Below, one piece after another: positions 18,070-25,793 of a stretch of DNA of 64,000 bases. Position 1 is the first letter of the stretch; the number at the start of each line of letters is the position of its first letter. The DNA is from Flavobacteriales bacterium (GTDB taxonomy: Bacteria > Bacteroidota > Bacteroidia > Flavobacteriales_D > Sanyastnellaceae): positions 335,045-399,044 of the forward strand of contig JAIXWX010000034.1 of assembly GCA_027491075.1 (NCBI GenBank), read 5' to 3'. The notes beneath the pieces were generated by a model that searched no databases, had not been told where the DNA came from, and saw nothing but the letters and a program-made list of their open reading frames with translations. The translations under genes were made by a program, and so were the position numbers.

Positions 18070-19245
18070 TTATGAAACTAATTGATGATACAAGTTTATA
18101 TAACTTTCAGTAATTTTTTTCCAATTAAACTCCTGTTTGAATGCTTTTTTTCCTGCGATGCTAAGATTCATTCGTTCATCTGGATTGCAGTAGAGGGCTT
18201 GGAGGACTTTTGCTGCTTCATTCAAATCAATATGTCCGTAACCGTACTCATCGAATGTAGTTTTAATGACTATCCCAGCGTTTGACCAAGAAATGATTTC
18301 AGCAATGTTTCCGACATTGGACGCAACAAACGGTAGGCCTGCTGCCATCGATTCGAAGATAACTATCGGTGAACACTCTATATTGGATGGAAAAAGGAAT
18401 AAGTCAGCACATTGAAAAGCTTCGATGGTTTGCTCTCGATTCCATTGATGTATTTCTATTTTTTTATTCGTGAGTCGAGCTTTAATCCTCTCGAATGCCC
18501 AACGAATTTTCTGACGGCCGTATCTCGGAAAATTTTCATAACCATTACCAATAAAAACCATTCTCAGGTGGGGAATCTTTACTTTGTTGATGATGCGTAA
18601 AGCTTGGATGTGCCCTTTAAGCCCGGTGAAAGATCCAATGTGTAACACTACGAATTCCTTCGATGTCCAGCCTAATTTCTCTCTAAGAATATTTCTATCT
18701 ACATCTAAAAACTCTCGTTCATCAGCAGCATTGGGTATAATAGTATAGTTTTTTATTCCTAACTCTGTAGCAAAGTGAATATCTCGATAGTCATATGATA
18801 GAAATACATGATGATCGAATTGCGGCATGTATTGCTTCATACTTTCGTAGTAGCCCTTATAAATAGGTATTGGCAAACCTGAAAACCCAGTAGGTACGAA
18901 AATCGTTTTGGCTTTTACTTTTTGTAAATCTGACAATAAGAGGTCTGTAGACCATATTTGGGCTGCAAAAAAGACAATAACGTCGAATGTTGATCCTAAT
19001 ACAAATTTTATGTAGGGTTCAGGATTGCCACTAATTCCCGTTGCTAAAGAACCCGTAATATCGAATGAATGAATGTAAACACCGTTGTGAACTTTGAAGT
19101 TCCTATTGGGATGACTCGTACATGCTACATGGATCTCATGTCCTTCTAACACCATGCGTTCGGATAGTTGTTTTACTACCTCTTGCATTCCCCCAACGGA
19201 GGGGAAGTAATTTTCTACTATATGCAGTATTCGTAGTTTACGCAT
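18070..19245 (-). CDS. GT4 glycosyltransferase
   Basis: A 391-residue GT-B enzyme. 'HIVENYFPSVGGMQEVVK' is the acceptor-domain glycine-rich loop of GT4 enzymes, 'VLHIGSFTGLKGH' begins the donor domain, and 'ECSPIVIFESMAAGLPFVAS' carries the E-x7-E motif. No signal peptide or membrane helix is evident. It overlaps the upstream GT2 gene by 8 bases. It acts in surface-glycan assembly with unknown donor. Confidence 0.9.
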   Translation of the reverse strand: MRKLRILHIVENYFPSVGGMQEVVKQLSERMVLEGHEIHVACTSHPNRNFKVHNGVYIHSFDITGSLATGISGNPEPYIKFVLGSTFDVIVFFAAQIWSTDLLLSDLQKVKAKTIFVPTGFSGLPIPIYKGYYESMKQYMPQFDHHVFLSYDYRDIHFATELGIKNYTIIPNAADEREFLDVDRNILREKLGWTSKEFVVLHIGSFTGLKGHIQALRIINKVKIPHLRMVFIGNGYENFPRYGRQKIRWAFERIKARLTNKKIEIHQWNREQTIEAFQCADLFLFPSNIECSPIVIFESMAAGLPFVASNVGNIAEIISWSNAGIVIKTTFDEYGYGHIDLNEAAKVLQALYCNPDERMNLSIAGKKAFKQEFNWKKITESYINLYHQLVS

Positions 19246-20047
19246 TAGACTTAAGCATTCTGTATCTATATCTAATATCGAAGAAAGTGTTTTTGAAATA
19301 GGTAATAGCGCTAATCAAGGCTTTCTTCATATATAAATGTTGAATGTAGTATTTTATAGCATGAGCGAGTACCTCTTTCTTCATTCTATATTCGTTTTTT
19401 TGATTTGCACGAATACTCGTGGATGGATCATTTCGATAGAATAGCAATGGCTCATTGATCGTTAGGATGTTAGTGTGTGCAGAAACTTTGAGCCATAAAG
19501 CGTAATCTTCAACTGCTTTCAGACTAGTGATTTCTGGAAAGTATCCGGCGTCTACGATCAACTGCTTTTTGATAAGAACTGAACTACATATAACTAGATT
19601 TTCATTGAGCAGGGTGTAACAGTCTATTTCTTCAACTAGTTTCGGGAGCAACATATAGTCTTGCTGCTTTTCTGATATGAGCACATAAGCATTGGTGGAT
19701 ACGCACGATGCTTTCTTTGCATCCACGAGTTGAAACTGCTTCTCAATCTTATCTTTTTCCCAGAAGTCGTCGTTGTCCAGAAAGGCGATCCAATCTCCTT
19801 TCGATTTTTTAATTCCTATATTACGCGGAATAGACGGCATCCCATTTTTACCACAATCTAGCCAAACGACGGGTGTTTGTTCTGTACTGAATTGTGCAAC
19901 TACTTCATAAGAGTTATCCGTGGATCCGTCATCGCAAACGAGTATTTCAGAAATAGGATAGGTTTGATTCAATACACTATGTATTGCTTTTTGGAGCATT
20001 TCTGCTCTATTGAAATTAGGTATTACAACAGAAACACTGTATATCAT
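19238..20047 (-). CDS. GT2 glycosyltransferase
   Basis: A 269-residue GT-A enzyme with 'SVVIPNFNRAEML', 'VCDDGSTDNS', and 'IAFLDNDDFW' as the DxD-equivalent metal site. The acidic residues of 'KAVEDYALWLK' match the catalytic ED motif of GT2 enzymes. It sits between the GT4 gene and the methyltransferase, separated from the latter by one base. Substrates are unknown. Confidence 0.88.
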   Translation of the reverse strand: MIYSVSVVIPNFNRAEMLQKAIHSVLNQTYPISEILVCDDGSTDNSYEVVAQFSTEQTPVVWLDCGKNGMPSIPRNIGIKKSKGDWIAFLDNDDFWEKDKIEKQFQLVDAKKASCVSTNAYVLISEKQQDYMLLPKLVEEIDCYTLLNENLVICSSVLIKKQLIVDAGYFPEITSLKAVEDYALWLKVSAHTNILTINEPLLFYRNDPSTSIRANQKNEYRMKKEVLAHAIKYYIQHLYMKKALISAITYFKNTFFDIRYRYRMLKSNA

Positions 20048-20048
20048 C

Positions 20049-20723
20049 CTATTTTAGTATTCGGCGTACAAGCATTTTCAAAAGTTGGATCACCGAGTAT
20101 TCAGGTGCTTGTATTTTTTTTCGTTGCAGATCAATTTGTGTATGGCATAAGGCTTCGATGGATGTAGTCTTTTCAATGTCAAATGGAACATCCCATTCAA
20201 AGCCTTGAATGAAATAGGGTAAGAGATCATTTAGGGTATCGGTATAGCCCAGGTTTAATTGTGGATAGAAGAACTTTTGTACGGGTGCAAAAGAATATAT
20301 TGGCGTTTCTGTTTTTATCGCATAATAGAGCTTACCATGATTAAAATGAAGGAAATTAACGTGGGCGTCAATGTTATACAAATAGTCATAGTAAATCATT
20401 GGAAATTCGAAGTAGCCTCTATTTGAAACCCTGAAAACTTCCGACAAGAATTGTGGAAGATCAATTACGTGCTCCAAAACGTGAGAACAAATGACATAAT
20501 CGAAACTCTTGTCCTCGAAGGGAAAACGGTCGCCAGAATAAAAAATAAGCTCCTTATCGGTATGGAGTTTCTCATTGTTCCCGAATTGTCTCGCATATTC
20601 TTTTTCGTCATCGAACTGTTTTTCAAGCAATACATCTGATCTGTGGTAAGGATGCGCACCAGGACCTATTTCGAGAACGCGATCTTGAGGAAGAATTCCT
20701 TTAATTCTTTCTGAGAAGAACAT
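20049..20723 (-). CDS. Class I SAM-dependent methyltransferase (Methyltransf_11-like)
   Basis: A 224-residue protein. 'VLEIGPGAHPYHRSD' is SAM motif I, and 'FDYVICSHVLEHVIDLPQF' is the post-I/motif IV region seen in Methyltransf_11 proteins. The C-terminal half contains many aromatic residues. It stands one base after the Wzt-like ATPase stop and one base before the next gene, squarely in the polysaccharide operon. Chain-terminating methylation is coupled to Wzt recognition in some ABC-dependent O-antigens. That role is possible here but not shown. Confidence 0.82.
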   Translation of the reverse strand: MFFSERIKGILPQDRVLEIGPGAHPYHRSDVLLEKQFDDEKEYARQFGNNEKLHTDKELIFYSGDRFPFEDKSFDYVICSHVLEHVIDLPQFLSEVFRVSNRGYFEFPMIYYDYLYNIDAHVNFLHFNHGKLYYAIKTETPIYSFAPVQKFFYPQLNLGYTDTLNDLLPYFIQGFEWDVPFDIEKTTSIEALCHTQIDLQRKKIQAPEYSVIQLLKMLVRRILK

Positions 20724-20724
20724 G

Positions 20725-21972
20725 TCAGTGGATTTTAGTAATAATTGTTTGAAGCTGGTTCACAAGCAGGCCACTCTTGGTGTTTACGACGGAGGAGTTT
20801 TCGGGGAGGACAGAAACATCAGAAATGCTTAAAATACCTACTCCTTCAACATATTGAAGCACATCACCTTCATTGGATAAACCAACAACAAGTCGATAAT
20901 GACCTTCTGTAAATGAAAGTTCGTTATTCACAAATAGCGCCTCATATACGCCTGGTTCCAATTTTTGAGGCCTACTCCATGTTGTTTGAAGTGGCATATC
21001 CAAAGATGACGAAAGACCTAACGCTATAATGAATTGATCGACTTTACTGACTACTTTGAATCGAATTCGAATTTGCCAAAATTCTCCAATGGCCACTTCT
21101 GAAACTTCCCTGCCTGCGCTATTTTCTACTATCAACTCTTCTGCAAAAGCAATTTCTTTTCGGGTTGATTCCGTCATTGGAATTTTGAAATGAGATTCTG
21201 CATTTTGATATGCTTCTAAATACTTTTTTACTACCGTCTCGATTGTTCCTTGAGTAACAAGTTTGCCTTGTTGAAGCATCAAACCCGTGTTACATAACTT
21301 TTGAACGGCTTCCATATTGTGACTCACAAATAGAATCGTTCGGCCTTCACCGGAAACATCTTTCATCTTTCCAAGACACTTCCTTTGAAAGGCAGCGTCA
21401 CCTACAGCCAACACTTCGTCTACAATGAGAATTTCAGGTTCGAGATGGGCTGCTACGGAAAAAGCCAATCGAACATACATGCCAGAAGAGTAACGCTTTA
21501 CAGGAGTGTCTAGGAAGCGCTCAACTTCACTAAATGCTACTATTTCGTCAAACTTGGATTTAATCTCTTTGCGACTCATCCCTAAGATGCTTCCATTGAG
21601 AAAAATATTTTCTCTCCCACTAAGTTCTGGATGAAATCCTGTACCGACTTCTAACAAACTGGCCACTCGGCCTTCAATGGTGATACGCCCATAAGTAGGC
21701 GCCACGATTCGGCTAAGCACTTTTAACAAGGTACTCTTTCCCGCACCGTTTCTTCCAACAATGCCTACACGATCTCCTTGCTTAATCTCAAAGTTTAGAT
21801 TATGCAAAGCTTGAAAGGTTTCCGTTTCCGATGGCGACTTAAATTGTCCTTTAAGTACTTGCTTCGTCTTTTGAGAAATGACGTCTCTGAGCGCAGTGTA
21901 TCGCTCTCTATTCTGTTGACGAAGAACGTACTCTTTTGTCAAGTCTTCAACTTTGATAATCGTTTTACTCAT
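20725..21972 (-). CDS. Polysaccharide ABC exporter ATPase with C-terminal carbohydrate-binding domain (Wzt-like)
   Basis: The protein has 415 residues. Walker A is 'GRNGAGKST' (73-81), the signature 'YSSGMY' (161-166), Walker B 'ILIVDE' (181-186) and H-loop His218. Residues ~245-415 form an extra beta-rich domain like that of Wzt O-antigen ATPases, which reads the chain end of the glycan. The long N-terminal insertion before Walker A also fits this group. With the permease two genes upstream it should export the lipid-linked polysaccharide across the inner membrane. It starts 8 bases inside the FdtA-like gene. No gene symbol is assigned because teichoic-acid and O-antigen exporters share this architecture. 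Confidence 0.93.
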   Translation of the reverse strand: MSKTIIKVEDLTKEYVLRQQNRERYTALRDVISQKTKQVLKGQFKSPSETETFQALHNLNFEIKQGDRVGIVGRNGAGKSTLLKVLSRIVAPTYGRITIEGRVASLLEVGTGFHPELSGRENIFLNGSILGMSRKEIKSKFDEIVAFSEVERFLDTPVKRYSSGMYVRLAFSVAAHLEPEILIVDEVLAVGDAAFQRKCLGKMKDVSGEGRTILFVSHNMEAVQKLCNTGLMLQQGKLVTQGTIETVVKKYLEAYQNAESHFKIPMTESTRKEIAFAEELIVENSAGREVSEVAIGEFWQIRIRFKVVSKVDQFIIALGLSSSLDMPLQTTWSRPQKLEPGVYEALFVNNELSFTEGHYRLVVGLSNEGDVLQYVEGVGILSISDVSVLPENSSVVNTKSGLLVNQLQTIITKIH

Positions 21973-22327
21973 GGCTTCCTCCTGGATTCATCATCACAAA
22001 TTCTGATGGGTTATAGTATTCCGTGGAAAGAACGAGTAATACGTTGTCTTCGCTAAAGCTGTGCATGGTATGAGGGTCGCCCGGCTGAAGCAAGAGGCAC
22101 GTAGTAGGAGTATTCAATGCAAATGCGTCTGCTCCTACTTGAATGGTACAGCTTCCGCAGACGCTGATCAAAGCTTGGTGTGCTTGTAGGTGCTTCTTTC
22201 CGCCGCGTGTTCCCCTGCCATTGTGGATATAAAAAATCCTTTTAATATCAAATGGAAGTACTTTTTCAAACACGGTCAATTGACCGCGTTCATCGCTAAA
22301 GGAGGGGAGATGTATGAGTTGTGCCAT
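21965..22327 (-). CDS. FdtA/WxcM-like cupin (sugar 3,4-ketoisomerase family)
   Basis: A 120-residue single-cupin protein. 'FSDERGQLTVFE' and 'FDIKRIFYIHN' are the N-terminal signature of the FdtA/QdtA/WxcM C-terminal family, which isomerises dTDP-4-keto-6-deoxyglucose on the way to amino sugars such as Fuc3NAc. In characterised FdtA the segment reads R-G-x-H-A-H-K, with two histidines. Here it reads 'RGGKKHLQAHQ', so the first His is replaced by Lys and the second is kept. The aminotransferase (FdtB) and acetyltransferase (FdtC) that normally accompany it are missing. It may be inactive, altered in specificity, or a binding protein. It lies between the permease and the ATPase of the exporter. 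Confidence 0.82.
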   Translation of the reverse strand: MAQLIHLPSFSDERGQLTVFEKVLPFDIKRIFYIHNGRGTRGGKKHLQAHQALISVCGSCTIQVGADAFALNTPTTCLLLQPGDPHTMHSFSEDNVLLVLSTEYYNPSEFVMMNPGGSHE

Positions 22328-23175
22328 CAGATGATATCAGCGAATGAACGTTCGGTTTTTCTGAAATAGTATATTCCATATAGGAGCAGGGCGCTGCTCA
22401 CTGACAATGAAAGAAGGAAAGCAGGAAGATATAATGCAGTGTTTCCTAGTATACACCAACGAAAGCCATCAATAACACTCACCATTGGATTTAAAGCGTA
22501 AATCCATTGGAGGATTTGAGGAATACGTTCATTGTTGTATATATCGCTGCTTGAAAAAGCAATGGGGGATACATATAGGCCGAATTGTACAATGAATGGT
22601 ACGATGTAACGAAAATCACGATATTTAACGTTGAGTGCTGCTATGTAAATCCCAGCTCCAAAAGAGGCAATCAGAGCCAAGAATAGAAATATCGGCAATA
22701 ACATTATTTGCCAACCTGGAGTGTATTGATAAATGAACATCAACACAATCAAAATCACAAATGATATAAGAAAGTCTACCAAACAAACGATGATCGTACT
22801 GGCAGGAACAATAATTCTTGGGAAGTAGACTTTTGTAAGTAGATTAGAGTTGGCAATTAAACTATTGGCACTCTCGCTGAATGCCGTGGAGAAAAAAGTC
22901 CATGGTAGGGTAGCAGCTGCGACAAGTAAAATCCGCGGGGTGTGGGAGGGAACATTGGATTCAAAGAGCCAACCAATGAATACCATTACCAACATGGTCA
23001 ACAGGGGGCGCAATACGCTCCAAAGAATTCCTATCGCTGTTTGTTTGTACCTGACCAGAAGATCTCTCCAAGCAAGAAAATAAAACAACTCTCTAAACTT
23101 CCACATTTCGCTCCAATAGCGGCTGTTCCCTTTAGAGGCATCAATGACGACACGGTGCAGGTTGGCTTGGTCCAT
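22327..23175 (-). CDS. Polysaccharide ABC-2 type permease (Wzm-like)
   Basis: A 282-residue membrane protein with about six hydrophobic helices from residue 45 on. It is preceded by an amphipathic segment ('FRELFYFLAWRDLLVRYKQT', 20 residues) typical of ABC-2 polysaccharide exporters such as Wzm, TagG and KpsM. It pairs with the Wzt-like ATPase to export the glycan made by the downstream transferases. It is the first gene of the cluster and overlaps the next by one base (TGATG). Its distance of 48 bases from aroE allows its own promoter. Confidence 0.93.
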   Translation of the reverse strand: MDQANLHRVVIDASKGNSRYWSEMWKFRELFYFLAWRDLLVRYKQTAIGILWSVLRPLLTMLVMVFIGWLFESNVPSHTPRILLVAAATLPWTFFSTAFSESANSLIANSNLLTKVYFPRIIVPASTIIVCLVDFLISFVILIVLMFIYQYTPGWQIMLLPIFLFLALIASFGAGIYIAALNVKYRDFRYIVPFIVQFGLYVSPIAFSSSDIYNNERIPQILQWIYALNPMVSVIDGFRWCILGNTALYLPAFLLSLSVSSALLLYGIYYFRKTERSFADII

Positions 23176-23182
23176 GATGCTG

Positions 23183-23190
23183 CGAAGATA
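23183..23190 (-). promoter_or_regulatory. Possible -7 box of the polysaccharide cluster promoter
   Basis: TATCTTCG on the minus strand differs by one base from TAnnTTTG and lies seven bases before the permease ATG. No -33 TTG is seen at the usual distance, so the cluster might also be read through from aroE. Confidence 0.3.
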
Positions 23191-23223
23191 AGAAACTCTT
23201 GGAATGTGAATTAATCTATTGAA

Positions 23224-23970
23224 TTACAGGGATTTCCATATTTGCCAGCTCTTCTCCGCCTGCAATTGTAGCATCAGTTTGCCATTAGCAACGGTAGCCC
23301 CTGCTTCTTTTCCTTTTCTGAGAAATAATGTCTCCTCTGGATTGTAAATTAAATCGTATAGAAAGTGGTCTGAGGTAAGAGCGTTGTAGGGCAGAGGGGG
23401 AATAGAGTCAATGTTTGGAGCCATGCCAACTGGAGTGCAGTTGACAATTAAAGGAAAAAACGCAATGTTGTTTTCTGTTATTTCTGAATAATGCAAATGA
23501 TAAGATTCCCTTGGATTTCTTGTTGCGAAAAATACTTTAATCCCTAGTTTTTTGAGTACATAGGACACCGCTTTGGCGCTACCTCCAGTTCCCAGAATGA
23601 GCGCGCGTTCGTATTTATTTTCAAGAAAAGGCTTTATGCTATGATAAAATCCATAAGCATCCGTGTTGTATCCGGTTCTTTCTCCATTTTCCGAAATTTT
23701 CACGCAGTTTACAGATCCTATCAGTTTAGCCTCTGCATCTAAGCCGTCTAATAAGGGGATGATTTGTTCTTTATATGGAATAGTGACATTCAACCCTTTT
23801 AGCTCTGGGTGTGCTTCCAATACATCGTGGATCAAATCAAGAGAGGGTAAATCGAAATGAATGTATCCATGATCCGAGGCGCCCAATTCTTGGAATTTAT
23901 TGGAGAAATAAGCCGCCGAGAAACTATGACCCAGAGGATGTCCAAGCAACCCGTATAAATATTTGGTCAT
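23224..23970 (-). CDS. aroE: Shikimate dehydrogenase
   Basis: A 248-residue NADPH-dependent enzyme that reduces 3-dehydroshikimate to shikimate in aromatic amino acid synthesis. The N-terminal 'GHPLGHSFS' binds substrate. Catalytic Lys67 is in 'NVTIPYKE' and Asp104 in 'GYNTDAYG'. 'LGTGGSAKAV' is the NADP-binding glycine-rich loop, and 'NCTPVGM' is also conserved. It is somewhat shorter than the E. coli enzyme (272) but complete. It overlaps the DedA gene by four bases (ATGA) and ends the operon that begins with the TPR gene. Confidence 0.95.
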   Translation of the reverse strand: MTKYLYGLLGHPLGHSFSAAYFSNKFQELGASDHGYIHFDLPSLDLIHDVLEAHPELKGLNVTIPYKEQIIPLLDGLDAEAKLIGSVNCVKISENGERTGYNTDAYGFYHSIKPFLENKYERALILGTGGSAKAVSYVLKKLGIKVFFATRNPRESYHLHYSEITENNIAFFPLIVNCTPVGMAPNIDSIPPLPYNALTSDHFLYDLIYNPEETLFLRKGKEAGATVANGKLMLQLQAEKSWQIWKSL

Positions 23971-24614
23971 TTGCTTGAAAACTTTGCTCTGAGGAATCCG
24001 ATAATAATGGGCAATATGCTAAGTGCAATAATGGAAAGAATAACAATTTCAAAATTTTCTTTCACCACAGGTATATTTCCGAATGCATATCCTAGCATGG
24101 AGAGACCGATGACCCATAGCAATGCTCCTAGGATACAAAAAGTAATGTATTTTTTATATGGCATGTTTCCCGCTCCAGCGACAAAAGGTGCTACTGTGCG
24201 TACGATAGGAACGAAGCGAGCCATGATTACTGTTTTTCCACCATGCTTGGTATAAAATGCTTCGGTTTCATCTATATATTTTCTCTTAAAGAATAAAATC
24301 CTTTCTCTTTTTTTAATCTGTTCACTAAAAAATTTTCCAACGAAATAATTGAGATTGTCACCACAGAGCGCGGCAAGAATCAAAAGCGGAATCACGATGT
24401 AAATTTTTAATTCAGAGCCAGGAGCTGCGGCCAACGCTCCCGCAGCGAAAAGCAAGGAATCTCCAGGCAAAAGAGGCATCACGATCAATCCTGTTTCTAC
24501 AAACACAATTAGAAAAAGAATGGCATAGGTCAGAGTACCATATTCAGCAATAAAGAACTGTAATTTCTCATCGATGTGTAAAGTGAAGTCGATGATACTT
24601 TGAAGGATTTCCAT
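23967..24614 (-). CDS. DedA family membrane protein
   Basis: A 215-residue inner-membrane protein of the SNARE-associated/DedA (VTT) family. 'GLIVMPLLPGDSLLFAAGALA' spans the first re-entrant and membrane segment, and 'GKTVIMARFVPIVRT' is the conserved amphipathic region with the arginine essential in E. coli YqjA/YghB. Members help flip undecaprenyl phosphate or other lipids and maintain proton-motive force. The exact role here is unknown. It is 12 bases downstream of the rhodanese and coupled to aroE. Confidence 0.92.
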   Translation of the reverse strand: MEILQSIIDFTLHIDEKLQFFIAEYGTLTYAILFLIVFVETGLIVMPLLPGDSLLFAAGALAAAPGSELKIYIVIPLLILAALCGDNLNYFVGKFFSEQIKKRERILFFKRKYIDETEAFYTKHGGKTVIMARFVPIVRTVAPFVAGAGNMPYKKYITFCILGALLWVIGLSMLGYAFGNIPVVKENFEIVILSIIALSILPIIIGFLRAKFSSK

Positions 24615-24626
24615 GTGTGCTAGATT

Positions 24627-24950
24627 TTAGTGTTCCTGAAAAATGGCAGGATCGAATTGCTCGGCATACGCTCTGATTCCACCGGTGAGGCTATATACAT
24701 TGTTGAATTGGTGTTTATTCATGAGTGTATAAACTACGGCATTGCTTCGTTTCCCAGAATTACAATGAATTACCACTGGCACTTCTCTTTGTAACTCCTC
24801 TTTGCGCTGCAGGATGGCATTCATGGGGATATGTATGCCGCCAATATTTCCCGAGAGAACTTCTTCTTCCTCCCGGATATCAATCAATTGAAACGAAACT
24901 CCTTGGTCTTTCCAGCTCTTTAATTGAGCAGCCGTAATTTCCTGTATCAT
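24627..24950 (-). CDS. Single-domain rhodanese (sulfurtransferase-like)
   Basis: A 107-residue protein starting at the ATG that overlaps the stop of the upstream gene by one base (TAATG). A longer in-frame version would run 78 bases into the upstream gene. Active-site Cys63 lies in 'VIHCNSGKRSN', matching the C-x4-R loop of active rhodaneses, and 'LIDIREEEE' and 'GGIHIPMN' are the other family marks. It could carry persulfide sulfur. Its place directly after a sulfite-using synthase gene is suggestive but not proof of a link. There is no signal peptide, so it is cytoplasmic. Confidence 0.9.
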   Translation of the reverse strand: MIQEITAAQLKSWKDQGVSFQLIDIREEEEVLSGNIGGIHIPMNAILQRKEELQREVPVVIHCNSGKRSNAVVYTLMNKHQFNNVYSLTGGIRAYAEQFDPAIFQEH

Positions 24951-25735
24951 TATTCTTTCATTTTTGCAACGATATCCTCTGGAAGAAACTGAAAGAACGT
25001 ATCTCCACGGAGCCCGATGCGCAGGCATTCTAATGGGATTACTTCGTTTTCAGCTATGTTTCCAAGGTTCACATTGTGTCCGAGATGTTTTATAAAATAT
25101 ACTTGTTGTGCTTTTTTTGGAGCCTCCCACAAGATATCTTCCGCTTTTACTTTCTGCAGAATCTTATTGATGAGTAGCACGTGCGCCTGTCCGTTGGGTC
25201 GATATATTCCAACATTTCCACTTTCGCGTGCTTCGGCAATCACTTTCCAACTTCCGGCTTGTAATTCAGTACTCATCATCTTAATCCACTTTGAAGGGCT
25301 TATGAGAATCCCCTCTTCTTTGGATCCTACTTCAGAGAGTACCGTGTAGTTTTTAGCGAAGCGATGAATGACCTCGCATTTTTCGGCATGAGGAATAGAC
25401 ATACTTCCATCGGATACTTCAATCGTGTCAAGGCCGATTTTGTTGATGTAACGCTCGTATTCATCCATTTGATTGCGTACGTAGAAAGCTTCAAATAAAG
25501 TACCTCCTACATATACACGAATGTTGTTCTGCTGGTATAACTTTACTTTATCTTTTACTTTTGATGAAAAAGCACTGGTTCCAAAACCGAGTTTTACAAT
25601 ATCTACAAATTCTCCAGAGCTTTCTATAAGGTCTTCCGCTTGGCGTATGGTAAGTGCCTTGTCCATTACCATGGTGAGGCCTGAGGTACGGGGTTTAGCG
25701 GTGCGCTGTGGCAAATGTTTTAGGTCAAAGTTCAT
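24950..25735 (-). CDS. Phosphosulfolactate synthase (ComA family)
   Basis: A 261-residue TIM-barrel protein of the ComA family, which adds sulfite to phosphoenolpyruvate to form (2R)-phospho-3-sulfolactate. Recognisable blocks are 'RTSGLTMVMDKAL' near residue 16, 'VDIVKLGFGTS', 'VGGTLFEAF', 'IEVSDGSMSIP' and 'VLSEVGSKEEG'. In methanogens this begins coenzyme M synthesis. Bacteroidota do not make coenzyme M, and many members of the phylum make sulfonolipids from cysteate. Sulfolactate as a precursor for cysteate here is my inference. It lies between the TPR gene and the rhodanese on one likely transcript. Confidence 0.9.
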   Translation of the reverse strand: MNFDLKHLPQRTAKPRTSGLTMVMDKALTIRQAEDLIESSGEFVDIVKLGFGTSAFSSKVKDKVKLYQQNNIRVYVGGTLFEAFYVRNQMDEYERYINKIGLDTIEVSDGSMSIPHAEKCEVIHRFAKNYTVLSEVGSKEEGILISPSKWIKMMSTELQAGSWKVIAEARESGNVGIYRPNGQAHVLLINKILQKVKAEDILWEAPKKAQQVYFIKHLGHNVNLGNIAENEVIPLECLRIGLRGDTFFQFLPEDIVAKMKE

Positions 25736-25793
25736 GTAGCGAGCTTTAAATAAAAAGATAGTTGTTTTTAAAACGGGGGCAAAGATACATCTT

